Assembly (NCBI RefSeq): GCF_016741785.1
Contig: NZ_JAERRL010000005.1
Coordinates: forward strand, 62,001 to 126,000
DNA length: 64,000 bases
Direction of reading: 5' to 3'
Source: Streptomyces sp. 7-21
Lineage (GTDB): Bacteria; Actinomycetota; Actinomycetes; Streptomycetales; Streptomycetaceae
Positions within the stretch are counted from its first letter, which is position 1, and every line of letters begins with the position of its first letter. A program made the translations under genes and the position numbers. Below the pieces are notes generated by a model. The model was given only the letters and a program-made list of their open reading frames with translations. It searched no databases and was not told where the DNA came from. Shown here in pieces: positions 41,710 through 52,953 of this stretch.

Positions 41710-42095
41710 GTACTTGAGGTGCGCGTCGTGTACGGGAAGTACACCACGCGCACGCCTACGGCGGCGAAGTCCCGCTCCAGCTTCTCGCCCTTGGGCGTGC
41801 CGCGCCAGTCGTCGCCCTTGAACAGCACGTCGAACCCGACCTGGCGCCAGGCCACCAGCTTGTCCGGCACCGTCTCGACGTGCACGTCGTCCACGTACCG
41901 CACGCTGCGGACGATCTCGACCCGCTCCAGCAGCGGGACCACCGGCGGCCTGCCCTTGGCCAGCAGCGCCATCTCATCCGAGACCACCCCGGCCACCAGC
42001 CGGTCGCAGCGGGCCCGCGCCTGGCGTAACACGTTCAGATGCCCGACGTGGAACAAGTCATACACACCCGGCGCGTACCCCACCACCTCTGGCAT
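41625..42095 (-). CDS. cytidylyltransferase-like protein (TagD/GCT type)
   Basis: A 156-residue nucleotidyltransferase: VVGYAPGVYDLFHVGHLNVLRQAR contains the HxGH nucleotide motif, VVPLLERVEIVRSVRYVDDV and FKGDDWRG the substrate loop, and VVYFPYTTRTSSTQLR the RTxxSST motif. Such enzymes activate glycerol-3-phosphate, ethanolamine phosphate or other alcohols with CTP. The ATG at 42095 starts the conserved fold. The 3' end overlaps the convergent phosphotransferase gene, leaving both C termini intact. Confidence 0.82.
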   Translation of the reverse strand: MPEVVGYAPGVYDLFHVGHLNVLRQARARCDRLVAGVVSDEMALLAKGRPPVVPLLERVEIVRSVRYVDDVHVETVPDKLVAWRQVGFDVLFKGDDWRGTPKGEKLERDFAAVGVRVVYFPYTTRTSSTQLRAALEALTADSSRNHLTRNAPQNST

Positions 42096-42248
42096 GCGGC
42101 CACCCCCACGATCCCGCCAGCAGTCCTGCCGAGGATATCCCCAACTCCCGCTCAAGAGAGGCAAACTCGCGCAGGGGAGGTGCGGCCAGGCGATAGGCTG
42201 CGCACGTACCGCGACCGGACGCGGGCGGACCGTGGGAGGAGTGCCACT

Positions 42249-43529
42249 GTGAGCGGTGAGCGGCTGCTGCTGGTCTCGACCAACTACGCGCCCGAGCACG
42301 CGGGAATCGGCCCCTACGCGACGCAGATCGCCGAGCACTGGGCGCAGGACCGCGGCGCCGAGGTGCACGTCCTGGCGGGCATGCCGCACTACCCGGCCTG
42401 GCGCACCGACCCCGCCTACCGCCGCACCTGGCGCACCGTGGACGAACGCGAGGGCGTCCTCATCCACCGCCGCCGCCACGCCGTGCCCGCCCGGCAGAGC
42501 GCCGCCCGCCGCGCCCTGTACGAGGCGACCATCCTCGGGCACGGGCTGCTGGCCCCGCCGCGCATCGCACCACCGCACGCCGTGGTGGCGCAGGTGCCCA
42601 GCCTCGCCGGCGGGGTGCTGGCGGCCCGCCTGGCCCGCCGCTACGGCGTGCCGTTCGTGCCGGTCATCCAGGACCTCATGGGCGCCGCCGCCGCGCAGAG
42701 CGGCATGCGCGGCGGCGGGCGGGCGGCCTCGGCCGCGGCCCGCATCGAGCGGCGTGTGCTGCGCGAGGCCCGCCTCGTCGGCGTCATCCACGACAGCTTC
42801 CGCCCCCGGGTGCGGGCGCTGGGCGTGCCCGATGACCGGGTCCGCCTGGTCCCCAACTGGACCCACATCCCCGCCCCGTCCGGGCACGAGCCGGACCGCG
42901 CCGCGGTCCGGGCCCGGCTGGGCTGGCGCAGCGGCCAGACCGTCGTGCTGCACGCGGGCACCATGGGCCTCAAGCAGGGCCTGGAGACGGCCATCGCCGC
43001 CGCCCGCCTCGCGCCGGAGCTGCGGGTCGTGCTCATGGGCGACGGCAGCCAGCGGCCGCACCTGGCCGCACTCGCCCGGGACGTGCCCAACGCTGAGCTG
43101 CTGCCGCCCGTGCCCAACGAGGAGTTCCCCGGCGTGCTGGCCGCCGCCGACATCCTGCTGGTCACCCAGCGCGCCTCCGTGCTGGACATGAGCGTGCCGT
43201 CCAAGCTCACCTCCTACTTCGCCGCCGGGCGGCCCGTCCTCGCCGCCGTCGCCGCGGGCGGCGGGACCGCCGAGGAGATCCGCCGCTCGGGCGCCGGGCG
43301 CCTGGTGCCGCCCGAGGACCCCGCCGCGCTGGCCGCCGCCGCCCGCGGCCTGGCCGCCGACCCGCGCGCCGCCGCCAGACTCGCCGCGCGCGGCAGGGCG
43401 TACGCCCGGGGGAACCTGACCCGCGAAGAGGGCCTCGCCCGCGTCAGCGCCCTGCTCGACGAGGCGCTCGGCGGGCCGCGCGACGGGGCGCACACCCCGG
43501 CCGGAGCGGGCGCGGGCGGTGCGCGATGA
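42249..43529 (+). CDS. glycosyltransferase family 4
   Basis: A 426-residue GT-B enzyme. LLLVSTNYAPEHAGIGPYATQIAEHW is the acceptor-side N-terminal motif of the WcaI-like GT4 group. VVLHAGTMGLKQGLETAIAAARL and VLMGDGSQRPHLAAL bind the nucleotide sugar, followed by EFPGVLAAADILLVTQRASVLDMSVPSKLTSYFAAGRPVLA with the conserved donor-site residues. GGAGGAG lies 7 bases before the GTG. Its stop overlaps the start of the Wzz-like gene (ATGA), so the two are translationally coupled. It probably adds a sugar to a surface polysaccharide or glycolipid. Confidence 0.87.
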   Translation: MSGERLLLVSTNYAPEHAGIGPYATQIAEHWAQDRGAEVHVLAGMPHYPAWRTDPAYRRTWRTVDEREGVLIHRRRHAVPARQSAARRALYEATILGHGLLAPPRIAPPHAVVAQVPSLAGGVLAARLARRYGVPFVPVIQDLMGAAAAQSGMRGGGRAASAAARIERRVLREARLVGVIHDSFRPRVRALGVPDDRVRLVPNWTHIPAPSGHEPDRAAVRARLGWRSGQTVVLHAGTMGLKQGLETAIAAARLAPELRVVLMGDGSQRPHLAALARDVPNAELLPPVPNEEFPGVLAAADILLVTQRASVLDMSVPSKLTSYFAAGRPVLAAVAAGGGTAEEIRRSGAGRLVPPEDPAALAAAARGLAADPRAAARLAARGRAYARGNLTREEGLARVSALLDEALGGPRDGAHTPAGAGAGGAR

Positions 43530-45316
43530 CGGACACCAGCCAGGCGGGACCCACCGGCGGCTACGACGAACCCGACGCGCTGCGCGACCAGTTCCGGCAA
43601 CTGCTGCGGTACCGGATGCTCATCGTCTGCGGCATCCTGCTGGGCCTGGCCGGCGGCGCCTGGCTCGGGCTGGCCACCGACGACACCTACCGCGCCACCG
43701 CCGAGCTGACCGTCCGGCAGCCCACCGCCGACCCGTTCACCGACAGCGGCGCGGTCGACGACATCGCCATGGGCTCCGAGCGCCGCACCGCCGCCAGCGA
43801 CACGGTCGCCCGGCGCGCCGCCGAGATCCTCGGCGAACCCGGCGCCGCCCGCACCCTGGCCAGCGGGCTGTCCGTCACCAACCCGCCCAACACCCGCGTG
43901 CTGCGGTTCTCCTACACGGCGAACGACCCCGGCACCGCCGCCGAGCGCGCCAACGCCTTCGCGCAGGCGTACCTGGACAACCGGCAGGCCGAGGCCGACG
44001 AGATCATCGAGGCGTCCGTGGCGTCGCTGCGGGCGCAGCGCGAGCCGCTGCTGACCCGCCGCGAGGAGATCCAGGCCGAGCTGAGCGGCCTCGCCGAGGG
44101 CAGCGCCGCCTACGACAGCGCGCTCGCCGACCTGTCCACCGTCACCGGGCACATCTCCGAGATCAACGCCAGCATCGCCAGCCTGACCGCGCTCGACACC
44201 ACCGGCGGCCGCGTCATCACCGAGGCGCTGCCGCCCGCCAGCCCTTCCGGACCCGGGCTGCCGCTGCTGCTGGGCCTGGGCTACGTCGTCGGCATCGCGC
44301 TCGGCCTGCTCGCCGCCTGGGTGCGTCTGGTCTTCGACCCCACGGTCCGCACCCCGGGCGACGTCACCCGCGCGCTGCGCGCGCCCGTGCTCGGCGTGCT
44401 GCCCCGCACCGGGCGCGGCCAGCCGGGGCAGCTGCTGGCGGAGGGGCGGCTGGCCGAGGAGTACCGCTCGGTGGCGTTCCGCCTCGCCTACGACGAGGGG
44501 TTCGCGCGCCGCCGCAAGCTGCTGGTCGTCGCGCCGCGCGGCTCCATCGAGACGCCGCTGGCCGCCGCTGTCAACCTCACCGCCGCGTTCGCCGAGATGG
44601 GCAAGGACGCCCTGCTGGTCGAGGCCGACCTGCGCACCCCCAGCCTCAGCGACCAGCTCCGCCACGCCGACGGCGTCCGCCCGCCGGCGTGGGCGGCCGG
44701 GGGCCCGGGCGGCCACGCCGGCGGCTGGCCCGGCACCCCGGTGCCCATCGACGCGGGGGACTCCGGCACGTTCGATCTGGTGCCGGGGCGGCGCGTGCGG
44801 AACGTGCCGCGCGCCCTGACCTCGCCGGCGGCCACGGAGCTGATCAACCACGCCGAGGCCAGGAACGCCGTCGTCGTCGTCCTCGCCCCCGCCGTGCTGT
44901 CCTACGCCGACGCCATCGCGCTGACCGACCGGGTGGACGGCGTGCTGGTGGTCTGCGACCCGAGCCAGGTGCGGCGGGAGGACCTCGCCCGTATAAGGGA
45001 ACTGGTCGTGGGCGCCGGCGGTGTGCTCCTCGGTGCCGTGCTGCACTCGTGGGGCGGCGGCACCGGCCGGGACCGCTGGGACGGGCCGGACGGCACTGAC
45101 GGCGGCGATGGCGCTGACGGTGCCGGCGGGGCCGGCGGCGGTCACCGGGACGGCGCCGGTGACGCCGGGCAGCGGCCGGCCGTGCCGCCCCAGGCGCGGC
45201 GCAGCCGCCCGGCGGCCCTGCCCCCGGCGGACCGTCAGGACGCCGCCGGACAGGACACGCTGGGCCTGCGCATCCTTGACCCCTCCGAGCTGGATGACCG
45301 CCGGCCGCCCCGGTAG
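43526..45316 (+). CDS. Wzz/BY-kinase-like chain-length protein with degenerate P-loop
   Basis: A 596-residue membrane protein. Residues about 28-50 and 248-272 are the two helices flanking a periplasm-type loop with coiled-coil segments (YLDNRQAEADEIIEASVASLRAQREPL). A MinD/BY-kinase-like cytoplasmic domain follows. Its P-loop reads APRGSIETPLAAAV, without the GKS/T of Walker A, and the A' box is LLVEADLR instead of LLVDADLR. No tyrosine cluster is present; the tail is Gly/Asp-rich. It is likely a polysaccharide co-polymerase that has lost kinase activity. ATG overlaps the glycosyltransferase stop. Confidence 0.75.
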   Translation: MTDTSQAGPTGGYDEPDALRDQFRQLLRYRMLIVCGILLGLAGGAWLGLATDDTYRATAELTVRQPTADPFTDSGAVDDIAMGSERRTAASDTVARRAAEILGEPGAARTLASGLSVTNPPNTRVLRFSYTANDPGTAAERANAFAQAYLDNRQAEADEIIEASVASLRAQREPLLTRREEIQAELSGLAEGSAAYDSALADLSTVTGHISEINASIASLTALDTTGGRVITEALPPASPSGPGLPLLLGLGYVVGIALGLLAAWVRLVFDPTVRTPGDVTRALRAPVLGVLPRTGRGQPGQLLAEGRLAEEYRSVAFRLAYDEGFARRRKLLVVAPRGSIETPLAAAVNLTAAFAEMGKDALLVEADLRTPSLSDQLRHADGVRPPAWAAGGPGGHAGGWPGTPVPIDAGDSGTFDLVPGRRVRNVPRALTSPAATELINHAEARNAVVVVLAPAVLSYADAIALTDRVDGVLVVCDPSQVRREDLARIRELVVGAGGVLLGAVLHSWGGGTGRDRWDGPDGTDGGDGADGAGGAGGGHRDGAGDAGQRPAVPPQARRSRPAALPPADRQDAAGQDTLGLRILDPSELDDRRPPR

Positions 45317-45424
45317 CCGCCCGCCGCCTCACCTGTTCCCTTCTGCCGTTCCGTCTGATCTCATCTGTGCACATCCACAACTGGACCAGTCCGCTCCGCT
45401 TCCTCTGACGGTGACAAGCACCCC

Positions 45425-46627
45425 GTGATACGACCCCCTTCGCACGTCCTCACCTCCGCCGCCGACCAGGGCGCCGCCGCCCTCACCAACATCGCGGTCG
45501 TCGTGGTCACCGCCCGCCAGGTCCCGGCGGGCGACTTCGCCTCGTTCGCCATCGCCTACGCCGTCTTCACGCTGCTGCTCGGCGCGTTCACCGCGTTCAT
45601 CGGGCAGGCGCTGGTGCTGCGCGGCGGCCCCGGCGACGAGCCGCGCCGCCACTGCCGCGCCGCCGCTGTCTTCACCCTCGCCGCGTCGGCCGCCGCCGGG
45701 GTGCTGCTGGCCGCCACCGCCCCGCTGTCCGCGGCCACCGGCGCGCTCGGCGCGGTGCTGCCGGTGCTGCTGACCCAGGACGGGCTGCGCTACGCCTTCT
45801 CGCTGCTGCGCCGCCCCGGGCTGGCCCTCGCCACCGACACGCTGCGGCTGGCCGTGACCGTGCCGGTGCTCGCCGCCCAGCCCGCGGGCGCGGGTCCGGG
45901 GCGCATGGTGCTCGCGTGGGGCCTGTCGGCGCTGCCCGCGCTGCTGCTGGGCGCCGCGCTGCTCGCGTACGCCACGCGCGGCGCGGGCGCCGGCGCGTGG
46001 CGGCCGGACACCCGCACCTACCTGGCGCGGCGCTACCTCGGGCGCCGCTTCCTCGCCGAGTTCGGCGTCGGCAACGCCGCCTCGCAGACGGCCATCATCG
46101 GTGTCGGCGTGCTGGGCAGCTCCCTGGCCGTGGGCGCGCTGCGCGGCGCCACGACGCTGTTCGGGCCGGTGGGCGTGCTGTTCAACGCCGTCACCGGCTT
46201 CGGGCCGCCGCAGCTGGCCGCCGTGCCGGGCGCTGCCCGCAAGGCGCGCGCCGCCGCCATGACGGGCCTGGCGCTCGCCGCGCTCGCCGCCTGCTGGGCG
46301 CTGCTGCTGTCCCTGCTGCCCGATGCCGCCGGGCGGGAGGTGCTCGGCGAGACCTGGGGCCACGCCGCCGAGCTGCTCCCGGCCACCGGCACCCAGTACG
46401 CGGCGATGGCGCTGGGCACCTGCGGGCTGCTGGCGCTGCGCGTGCTGTGCCCGCGCGCGACGCTGGGCGTGCAGGTGGTGTTCTCCGTGCTGTCGGTGGC
46501 CCTGCTGCTGGGCGGCTACGCGCTCGGCGGCGTCACCGGCGCGGCCTGGGGCCTGGCGCTGGGCTCGGCGGCCAAGGCCGCGGCGGCCTGGGCGCGCGTC
46601 ACGTTCGAGGTGCGGGTCTCCCGCTGA
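45425..46627 (+). CDS. polysaccharide flippase-like membrane protein
   Basis: A 400-residue protein that is almost wholly hydrophobic, with about twelve helices (AALTNIAVVVVTARQV, ASFAIAYAVFTLLLGAFTAFIGQALVL, then paired helices to VFSVLSVALLLGGYALGG). The repeated basic loops between helix pairs and the first-helix SAADQGAAALTN pattern fit Wzx/MATE-type lipid-linked sugar flippases. GTG start, 108 bases after the Wzz-like gene. Together with the glycosyltransferase and Wzz-like protein it completes a small polysaccharide export set, although no polymerase is seen. Confidence 0.7.
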   Translation: MIRPPSHVLTSAADQGAAALTNIAVVVVTARQVPAGDFASFAIAYAVFTLLLGAFTAFIGQALVLRGGPGDEPRRHCRAAAVFTLAASAAAGVLLAATAPLSAATGALGAVLPVLLTQDGLRYAFSLLRRPGLALATDTLRLAVTVPVLAAQPAGAGPGRMVLAWGLSALPALLLGAALLAYATRGAGAGAWRPDTRTYLARRYLGRRFLAEFGVGNAASQTAIIGVGVLGSSLAVGALRGATTLFGPVGVLFNAVTGFGPPQLAAVPGAARKARAAAMTGLALAALAACWALLLSLLPDAAGREVLGETWGHAAELLPATGTQYAAMALGTCGLLALRVLCPRATLGVQVVFSVLSVALLLGGYALGGVTGAAWGLALGSAAKAAAAWARVTFEVRVSR

Positions 46628-46660
46628 CGGGGCCCGTTGTCAGTGGCCCGTGGCACCCTC

Positions 46661-47110
<450 letters not shown>

Positions 47111-47117
47111 CGTGAGG

Positions 47118-47528
<411 letters not shown>

Positions 47529-47556
47529 CGCCGCGCCGCCCGCCCCGGCATGCGGA

Positions 47557-47599
47557 CGCCGCCGCCCGTTCGCGCGGGGGACTCACACGGGCGGCGGCG
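47557..47599. terminator. 13-bp perfect hairpin between convergent genes
   Basis: CGCCGCCGCCCGT (47557-47569) pairs with 47587-47599. It separates the VOC gene from the convergent serine-hydrolase relic. Confidence 0.75.
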
Positions 47600-47611
47600 G
47601 GTCGCGGGGGG

Positions 47612-49426
<1,815 letters not shown>

Positions 49427-49482
49427 GCCGCCCACTCCCCTTCGTCCCGCTCGCACGTCCGTTCGCCGTCGTCCCCTCCACC

Positions 49483-49725
49483 TTAGGTGTCCGTGCCCCG
49501 GGCCAGACGGCGCCTGCGAAGCTGAACCGGTCTTGATAACGTGCCGCTGCTTGCAGACTGCGACGGGCTCCGGGCCAGCGCCCCGACCGCCGCCGCGTCG
49601 CTCGGGCCCTCCAGCAGGACCACCGTGTGCACGGGCAGCCGCGCCGCCAGCGCCCGCGCGGGGGCGCCGGAGCCACCGGCCGCCCAGGCGGCGACCGCCT
49701 CGCGGAACGACGCCATGTCCGTCAT
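49483..49725 (-). pseudogene. TOPRIM-domain (OLD-like) protein, C-terminally truncated
   Basis: The 80-residue frame starts with TDMASFREAVAAWAAGGSGAPARALAARLPVHTVVLLEGPSDAAAVGALARS, which matches the beginning of small actinobacterial TOPRIM proteins (VLxEGxSDxxAV carries the first catalytic Glu). The normal protein then has about 120 more residues with the DxD motif. Here the frame changes to unrelated Ser/Arg-rich sequence after GALARS (near 49550) and stops. The break looks like a deletion end point. Confidence 0.65.
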
Positions 49726-49924
49726 GCACGGCAGCCTGGACGCTGCCCGAGCGCGCGGGCACGGCTGTTTCCGCCGTGCCGGGGAGTTTCCCCCGCCCTG
49801 CCCGCCCCCGGGCTCTCGCCGAAGGCGGTTCCAGCGCCGCCATGATCCGGGGCGGGGTCCTGGTGCCCGCACGACAGGCGCGTGTGCGTGTGCGAACGCG
49901 TCAGACGGCGCGGCCCCGCCGGAT

Positions 49925-49942
49925 CTGAGTACGTGTACTCAG
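49925..49942. promoter_or_regulatory. 18-bp perfect inverted repeat CTGAGTAC-GT-GTACTCAG
   Basis: The palindrome lies about 35 bases upstream of the ATG of the gene at 49977, in promoter position. Its symmetry suits a TetR- or MarR-type operator. No -35/-10 pair was confirmed. Confidence 0.5.
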
Positions 49943-49976
49943 GCGCCGGGACACCGGCCGTGGCAGCGTGGGGCTC

Positions 49977-50573
49977 ATGAGACGAGGGGGAGGACGTGGC
50001 GGCGGACCGCCGTCGGTGGAGACACGCGTGCGGGCCGCCCTGGGCGCGCTGCGCGGCAGCTACCCCGAGCGCGCCCGGGCGGCGCGCCGCGTGCTGGTGG
50101 CGGCGGGCATGGCGCCCGGTGAGGCGCGGGCGGCGGTGCGGCAGCGGATCGGCCGCCCCAGCGGCGTACCGCAGACCTATCCGACACTCGGCACGCGCGG
50201 CCGCCCGCTGTCGCCGATGCTGCGCGTGCGCTACGAACTGGCGGGCGGCATCGACGACATGACGTGGCGCTTTCCCTCGCCCGCCCGCCTGGCGCGGCTG
50301 CACCGGTCGCCGTCGCTGCGCGCTGCCTACCTGGCGCAGGCCGAGAGCTGGCAGGGCTCGGCGCCGATGCGGTTCGTGCCCGGGCGGCTGTCGGTGCTCG
50401 CCGAGGCCACCGTCCACGGGCGCGACATCGCCTACCTGGTGTGGCGGGACGAGGCGGCGGAGCCGGAGGTGTGGGCCTATGTGGGCCGCCGGGAGCACCG
50501 CTACCGGGACCTCGCCGCGTTCCTCGACGGGCTGCGGACCGGCCTGAACGGAACCCCGGAACCACCGAACTGA
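49977..50573 (+). CDS. hypothetical protein
   Basis: A 198-residue soluble protein I do not recognise. The first 60 residues are basic and helical (RVRAALGALRGSYPERARAARRVLVAAGMAPGEARAAVRQRI). The rest is a mixed alpha/beta domain with WRFPSPARLARLHRSPSLRAAYLAQAESWQG, RLSVLAEATVHGRDIAYLVWRDEAAEPEVWAYVGRREHRYRDLAAFLDGL, faintly like SMI1/KNR4-type proteins, but this is not established. Codon use is typical of the window. It is flanked by gene remnants on both sides and stands behind a perfect palindrome, so it may be a recent survivor or arrival. Confidence 0.6.
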   Translation: MRRGGGRGGGPPSVETRVRAALGALRGSYPERARAARRVLVAAGMAPGEARAAVRQRIGRPSGVPQTYPTLGTRGRPLSPMLRVRYELAGGIDDMTWRFPSPARLARLHRSPSLRAAYLAQAESWQGSAPMRFVPGRLSVLAEATVHGRDIAYLVWRDEAAEPEVWAYVGRREHRYRDLAAFLDGLRTGLNGTPEPPN

Positions 50574-50654
50574 CCGCCGTCCCGCCAGCGGCGCGTGCTG
50601 GTCAGCCGCGCGCCACGGCGATGGAGCCGTCGCGGTGGTCGCGGTCACGGGCAT

Positions 50655-51608
50655 GGGGTGGTCCTCCTGACGGGCCGTGCGGGGTGCGGCGGGCGGCGGG
50701 CCGGCGGTGTGGCCGGGGCGGAAGGCGCAGGCGACGAGCCGTTGGGCGTCCTCGCCGCCGTCGAGCAGGGTGGTCAGCAGCCGGACGGCGGCGGCGCCCA
50801 GTTCGGTGCGCGGGATGTCGAAGCCGGTGGGGCCGGGCTCGTGGGCCAGGTCGGCCGGCGGTGAGCCGAGGAGGGCGAGCGAGAGGTCGCCGGGGGCGGT
50901 GAGCCCGGCCGTCCGGACCGCCGCGCGCAGGGCGCGCCAGGCGTCGCCGGTGTCGGTCTCCTCGGCGGCGAACGCGGTGACGCCCTCGGCCAGTTGCGCC
51001 CGCACCCAGCCGGCGGTGAGGTCGGCGGCGGGCGCGGCGGTGCGCACCACGGTGCCGGCCGTGCCGGGGGAGGCGGCGAGCCCTTGTTCGAAGCCGGGCT
51101 GCCGGTCGGTGGAGGCGGGCGCGTCGTCGTCCTCCCGGACCAGCACGATGCGGCGGTGGCCGAGCCCGGCGAGGTGGCGCACGACCTCGGCGCTGGCGGC
51201 CACGTAGTCGGCGCCGACCCACGGCAGGCCCTCCGGCTCGTTGCGGCGGCCCAGGTGCACCAGCGGGAAGCCGTCGTCCACCAGGCGCCGCAGGCCGGCG
51301 GCGGGCACGTGGCGGCCCAGCAGCAGGCAGCCGTCGGCCAGCCGCACCCGGTCCAGGGCGCCGGGGGCGTCCGCCTGGGCGCCGCCGGGGCTGGAGCCGG
51401 TGAACAGCACCAGGTCGTAGCCGCGGGCGGCGGCCTCCTGCTCGACGCCGACGAGGAAGCGGCAGTAGGAGTGCTCGACGGCGGTGGGGAAGGTGGCGGT
51501 GAAGCTGAAGACGCCCAGCAGGTTGTTGCGGGCGGCGGTCAGCCGCCGGGCGGCCGGGTCGGGCACGTAGCCGAGGGTGCGGGCCTGCGCTGAGTGAACT
51601 AATGCGGA
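50655..51608 (-). pseudogene. LacI-family regulator without its DNA-binding domain
   Basis: The frame holds the sensor domain: LGYVPDPAARRLTAARNNLLGVFSFTATFPTAVEHSY, VEQEAAARGYDLVLFTG, GADYVAASAEVVRHLAGLGHRRIVLVREDDD, and FDIPRTELGAAAVRLLTTLLDGG. It opens immediately after a TAA at 51609-51611, and the helix-turn-helix of about 45 residues that should precede LGYVPDP is missing in every frame. Past DHPM (50654) the sequence reads MPVTATTATAPSPWR, like the first residues of a GH13 alpha-glucosidase that normally follows such a regulator, then loses sense. Both ends appear deleted. Confidence 0.75.
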
Positions 51609-51784
51609 TTACCGAGCACTCTGCGCCCGCCGTGCGCGCCGCGTCATGGGGTGGCGGCGGACAGATGTGCCGCGCGACGGGAACGGGCCGGGAGGCGGAG
51701 GTGCGGCTCCGTGCTCCCGGCCCGTTCGCCCCTGTTCCCCGCTGTGTCCTGTCGCGCGCGGTCCGGTGGCCCGGCGGCGGCCCG

Positions 51785-52408
51785 TCAGTCCCCGGGCGCG
51801 GCCGCGGTGGCGCGTCCCATGCGGGTGACCGGCCCGGCCTCCGGCGGCGTCAGGTCCGTGAAGCCCAGGCGTGTGAAGAAGGCGCGGGCCTGGGTGTTGG
51901 ACGTCGCCACGGTGAGATGGACCGCGGGCGCCCCGCGCTCCCGCAGGGCCCGCAGCAGGGTGTGCACCAGCGCGCTGCCGTAGCCGCGCCCCTGCCACTG
52001 GGGGGCCAGCTTGACGTGCAGGTGCGCCGGATAGTCGCTGGCTTCGGGGATGAGCATCAGCTCGGGGTGGTGCAGCCGCTTGAGGACCGCCTCGTCCGGA
52101 GTGGCCGGCGCCCCGGGCGGTTCCGGGAAGCGGGCGGCGACCCGGGGGAGCCAGCGGGTGCGGTAGGCCGTGACGAACTCCTGGGTGTCCGCCGTCGCGA
52201 GCAGGTAGCCGACCGCGGTGCCGTGGCCGTCGTCCACCACGAAGGCCAGCTCGGGTTCCAGGTCGAGGTAGGGGGCGGCTGTGAAGATGGCGGGGTCCGC
52301 CCAGACCGGCCGGCGGTCCGGGTCGCGCTGTGCGGCTGGAACGCACAGGTCATACAGGGCGTTTCGGTCCTCGGGGCGGTAGGGGCGTATGACGGAGGGC
52401 TCGGTCAC
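51785..52408 (-). CDS. GNAT-family N-acetyltransferase
   Basis: A 207-residue acetyltransferase. IRPYRPEDRNALYDLCVPAA starts the fold, LHVKLAPQWQGRGYGSALVHTLLRALRERG is motif A with the QGRGYG acetyl-CoA loop, and HLTVATSNTQARAFFTRLGFTDL is motif B. The middle insertion (VTAYRTRWLPRVAARFPEPP) resembles the acetyltransferase-like group associated with O-GlcNAcase. GTG start at 52408. The substrate cannot be deduced. It diverges from the lanthipeptide promoter region. Confidence 0.85.
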   Translation of the reverse strand: MTEPSVIRPYRPEDRNALYDLCVPAAQRDPDRRPVWADPAIFTAAPYLDLEPELAFVVDDGHGTAVGYLLATADTQEFVTAYRTRWLPRVAARFPEPPGAPATPDEAVLKRLHHPELMLIPEASDYPAHLHVKLAPQWQGRGYGSALVHTLLRALRERGAPAVHLTVATSNTQARAFFTRLGFTDLTPPEAGPVTRMGRATAAAPGD

Positions 52409-52811
52409 CTCAGCATGCTCGCCCGGTGGGAGCGCTCCGGCAAGGGGCGTGAGGGGCCGGGCGGCGTCCGGCCGCGCGCGGGACGGCCCTGAAAGATTTC
52501 CGGGCCCGAACCCGTACCGTCGCCGTCTGTCCGCGACGGTCCGTTGCTGGTCGGACGCCGTGCCGGCTTCTCAGATCACGCACTGGCATAAGGTGCCGTA
52601 TTTTCGGTTCGCTGCTCCCGCCCGGCCGCTTGCGCGGAGTGAGGGTCGAAATCAAGCCAAAAGATCGCCCTTCGTTACCTTCCTGTTAACGGAAGGAGGC
52701 GGTCCGATTCGCCGGGACACCAGTACTCATCGCTCTGCGCCCGGATCACACCTGCTGCGGCGGAAACGGCCGTAGTCTTACTGGCGGGTCAGTTGGGTGG
52801 GGTTCACAGCG
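52409..52811. other. long upstream region of the lanthipeptide locus
   Basis: About 400 bases without a gene. The base composition is less GC-rich than its neighbours from 52560 on. A small hairpin, CCTTCC-TGTTAAC-GGAAGG (52678-52696), with a central GTTAAC palindrome, could be a regulator site. No cluster-specific regulator gene is seen nearby. Confidence 0.5.
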
Positions 52812-52840
52812 TTGACCCGAAGGGGTGTGCGACGTAGCTT
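52812..52840 (+). promoter_or_regulatory. promoter of the lanthipeptide precursor gene
   Basis: TTGACC (52812-52817), 17 bases, TAGCTT (52835-52840): a good vegetative-type promoter. Transcription should start near 52847, giving a leader of about 107 bases to the precursor ATG. Confidence 0.6.
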
Positions 52841-52953
52841 CATTTGTGCGGAGTTGCGGGTCAGTGAAGTCTTGGTTTGTTCCGGATAACGCTGCCCAAA
52901 AACTTCGTGTACCGCTCAAGCAAGTCCCGTGTGTGACACCAAGGAGGAAAACA

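Noticed and set aside
49722..51566. Open frame of 614 codons covering the LacI remnant and its downstream region
   Set aside because: Only the first half reads as LacI sensor domain; the rest is antisense to the gene at 49977 and has no protein character.
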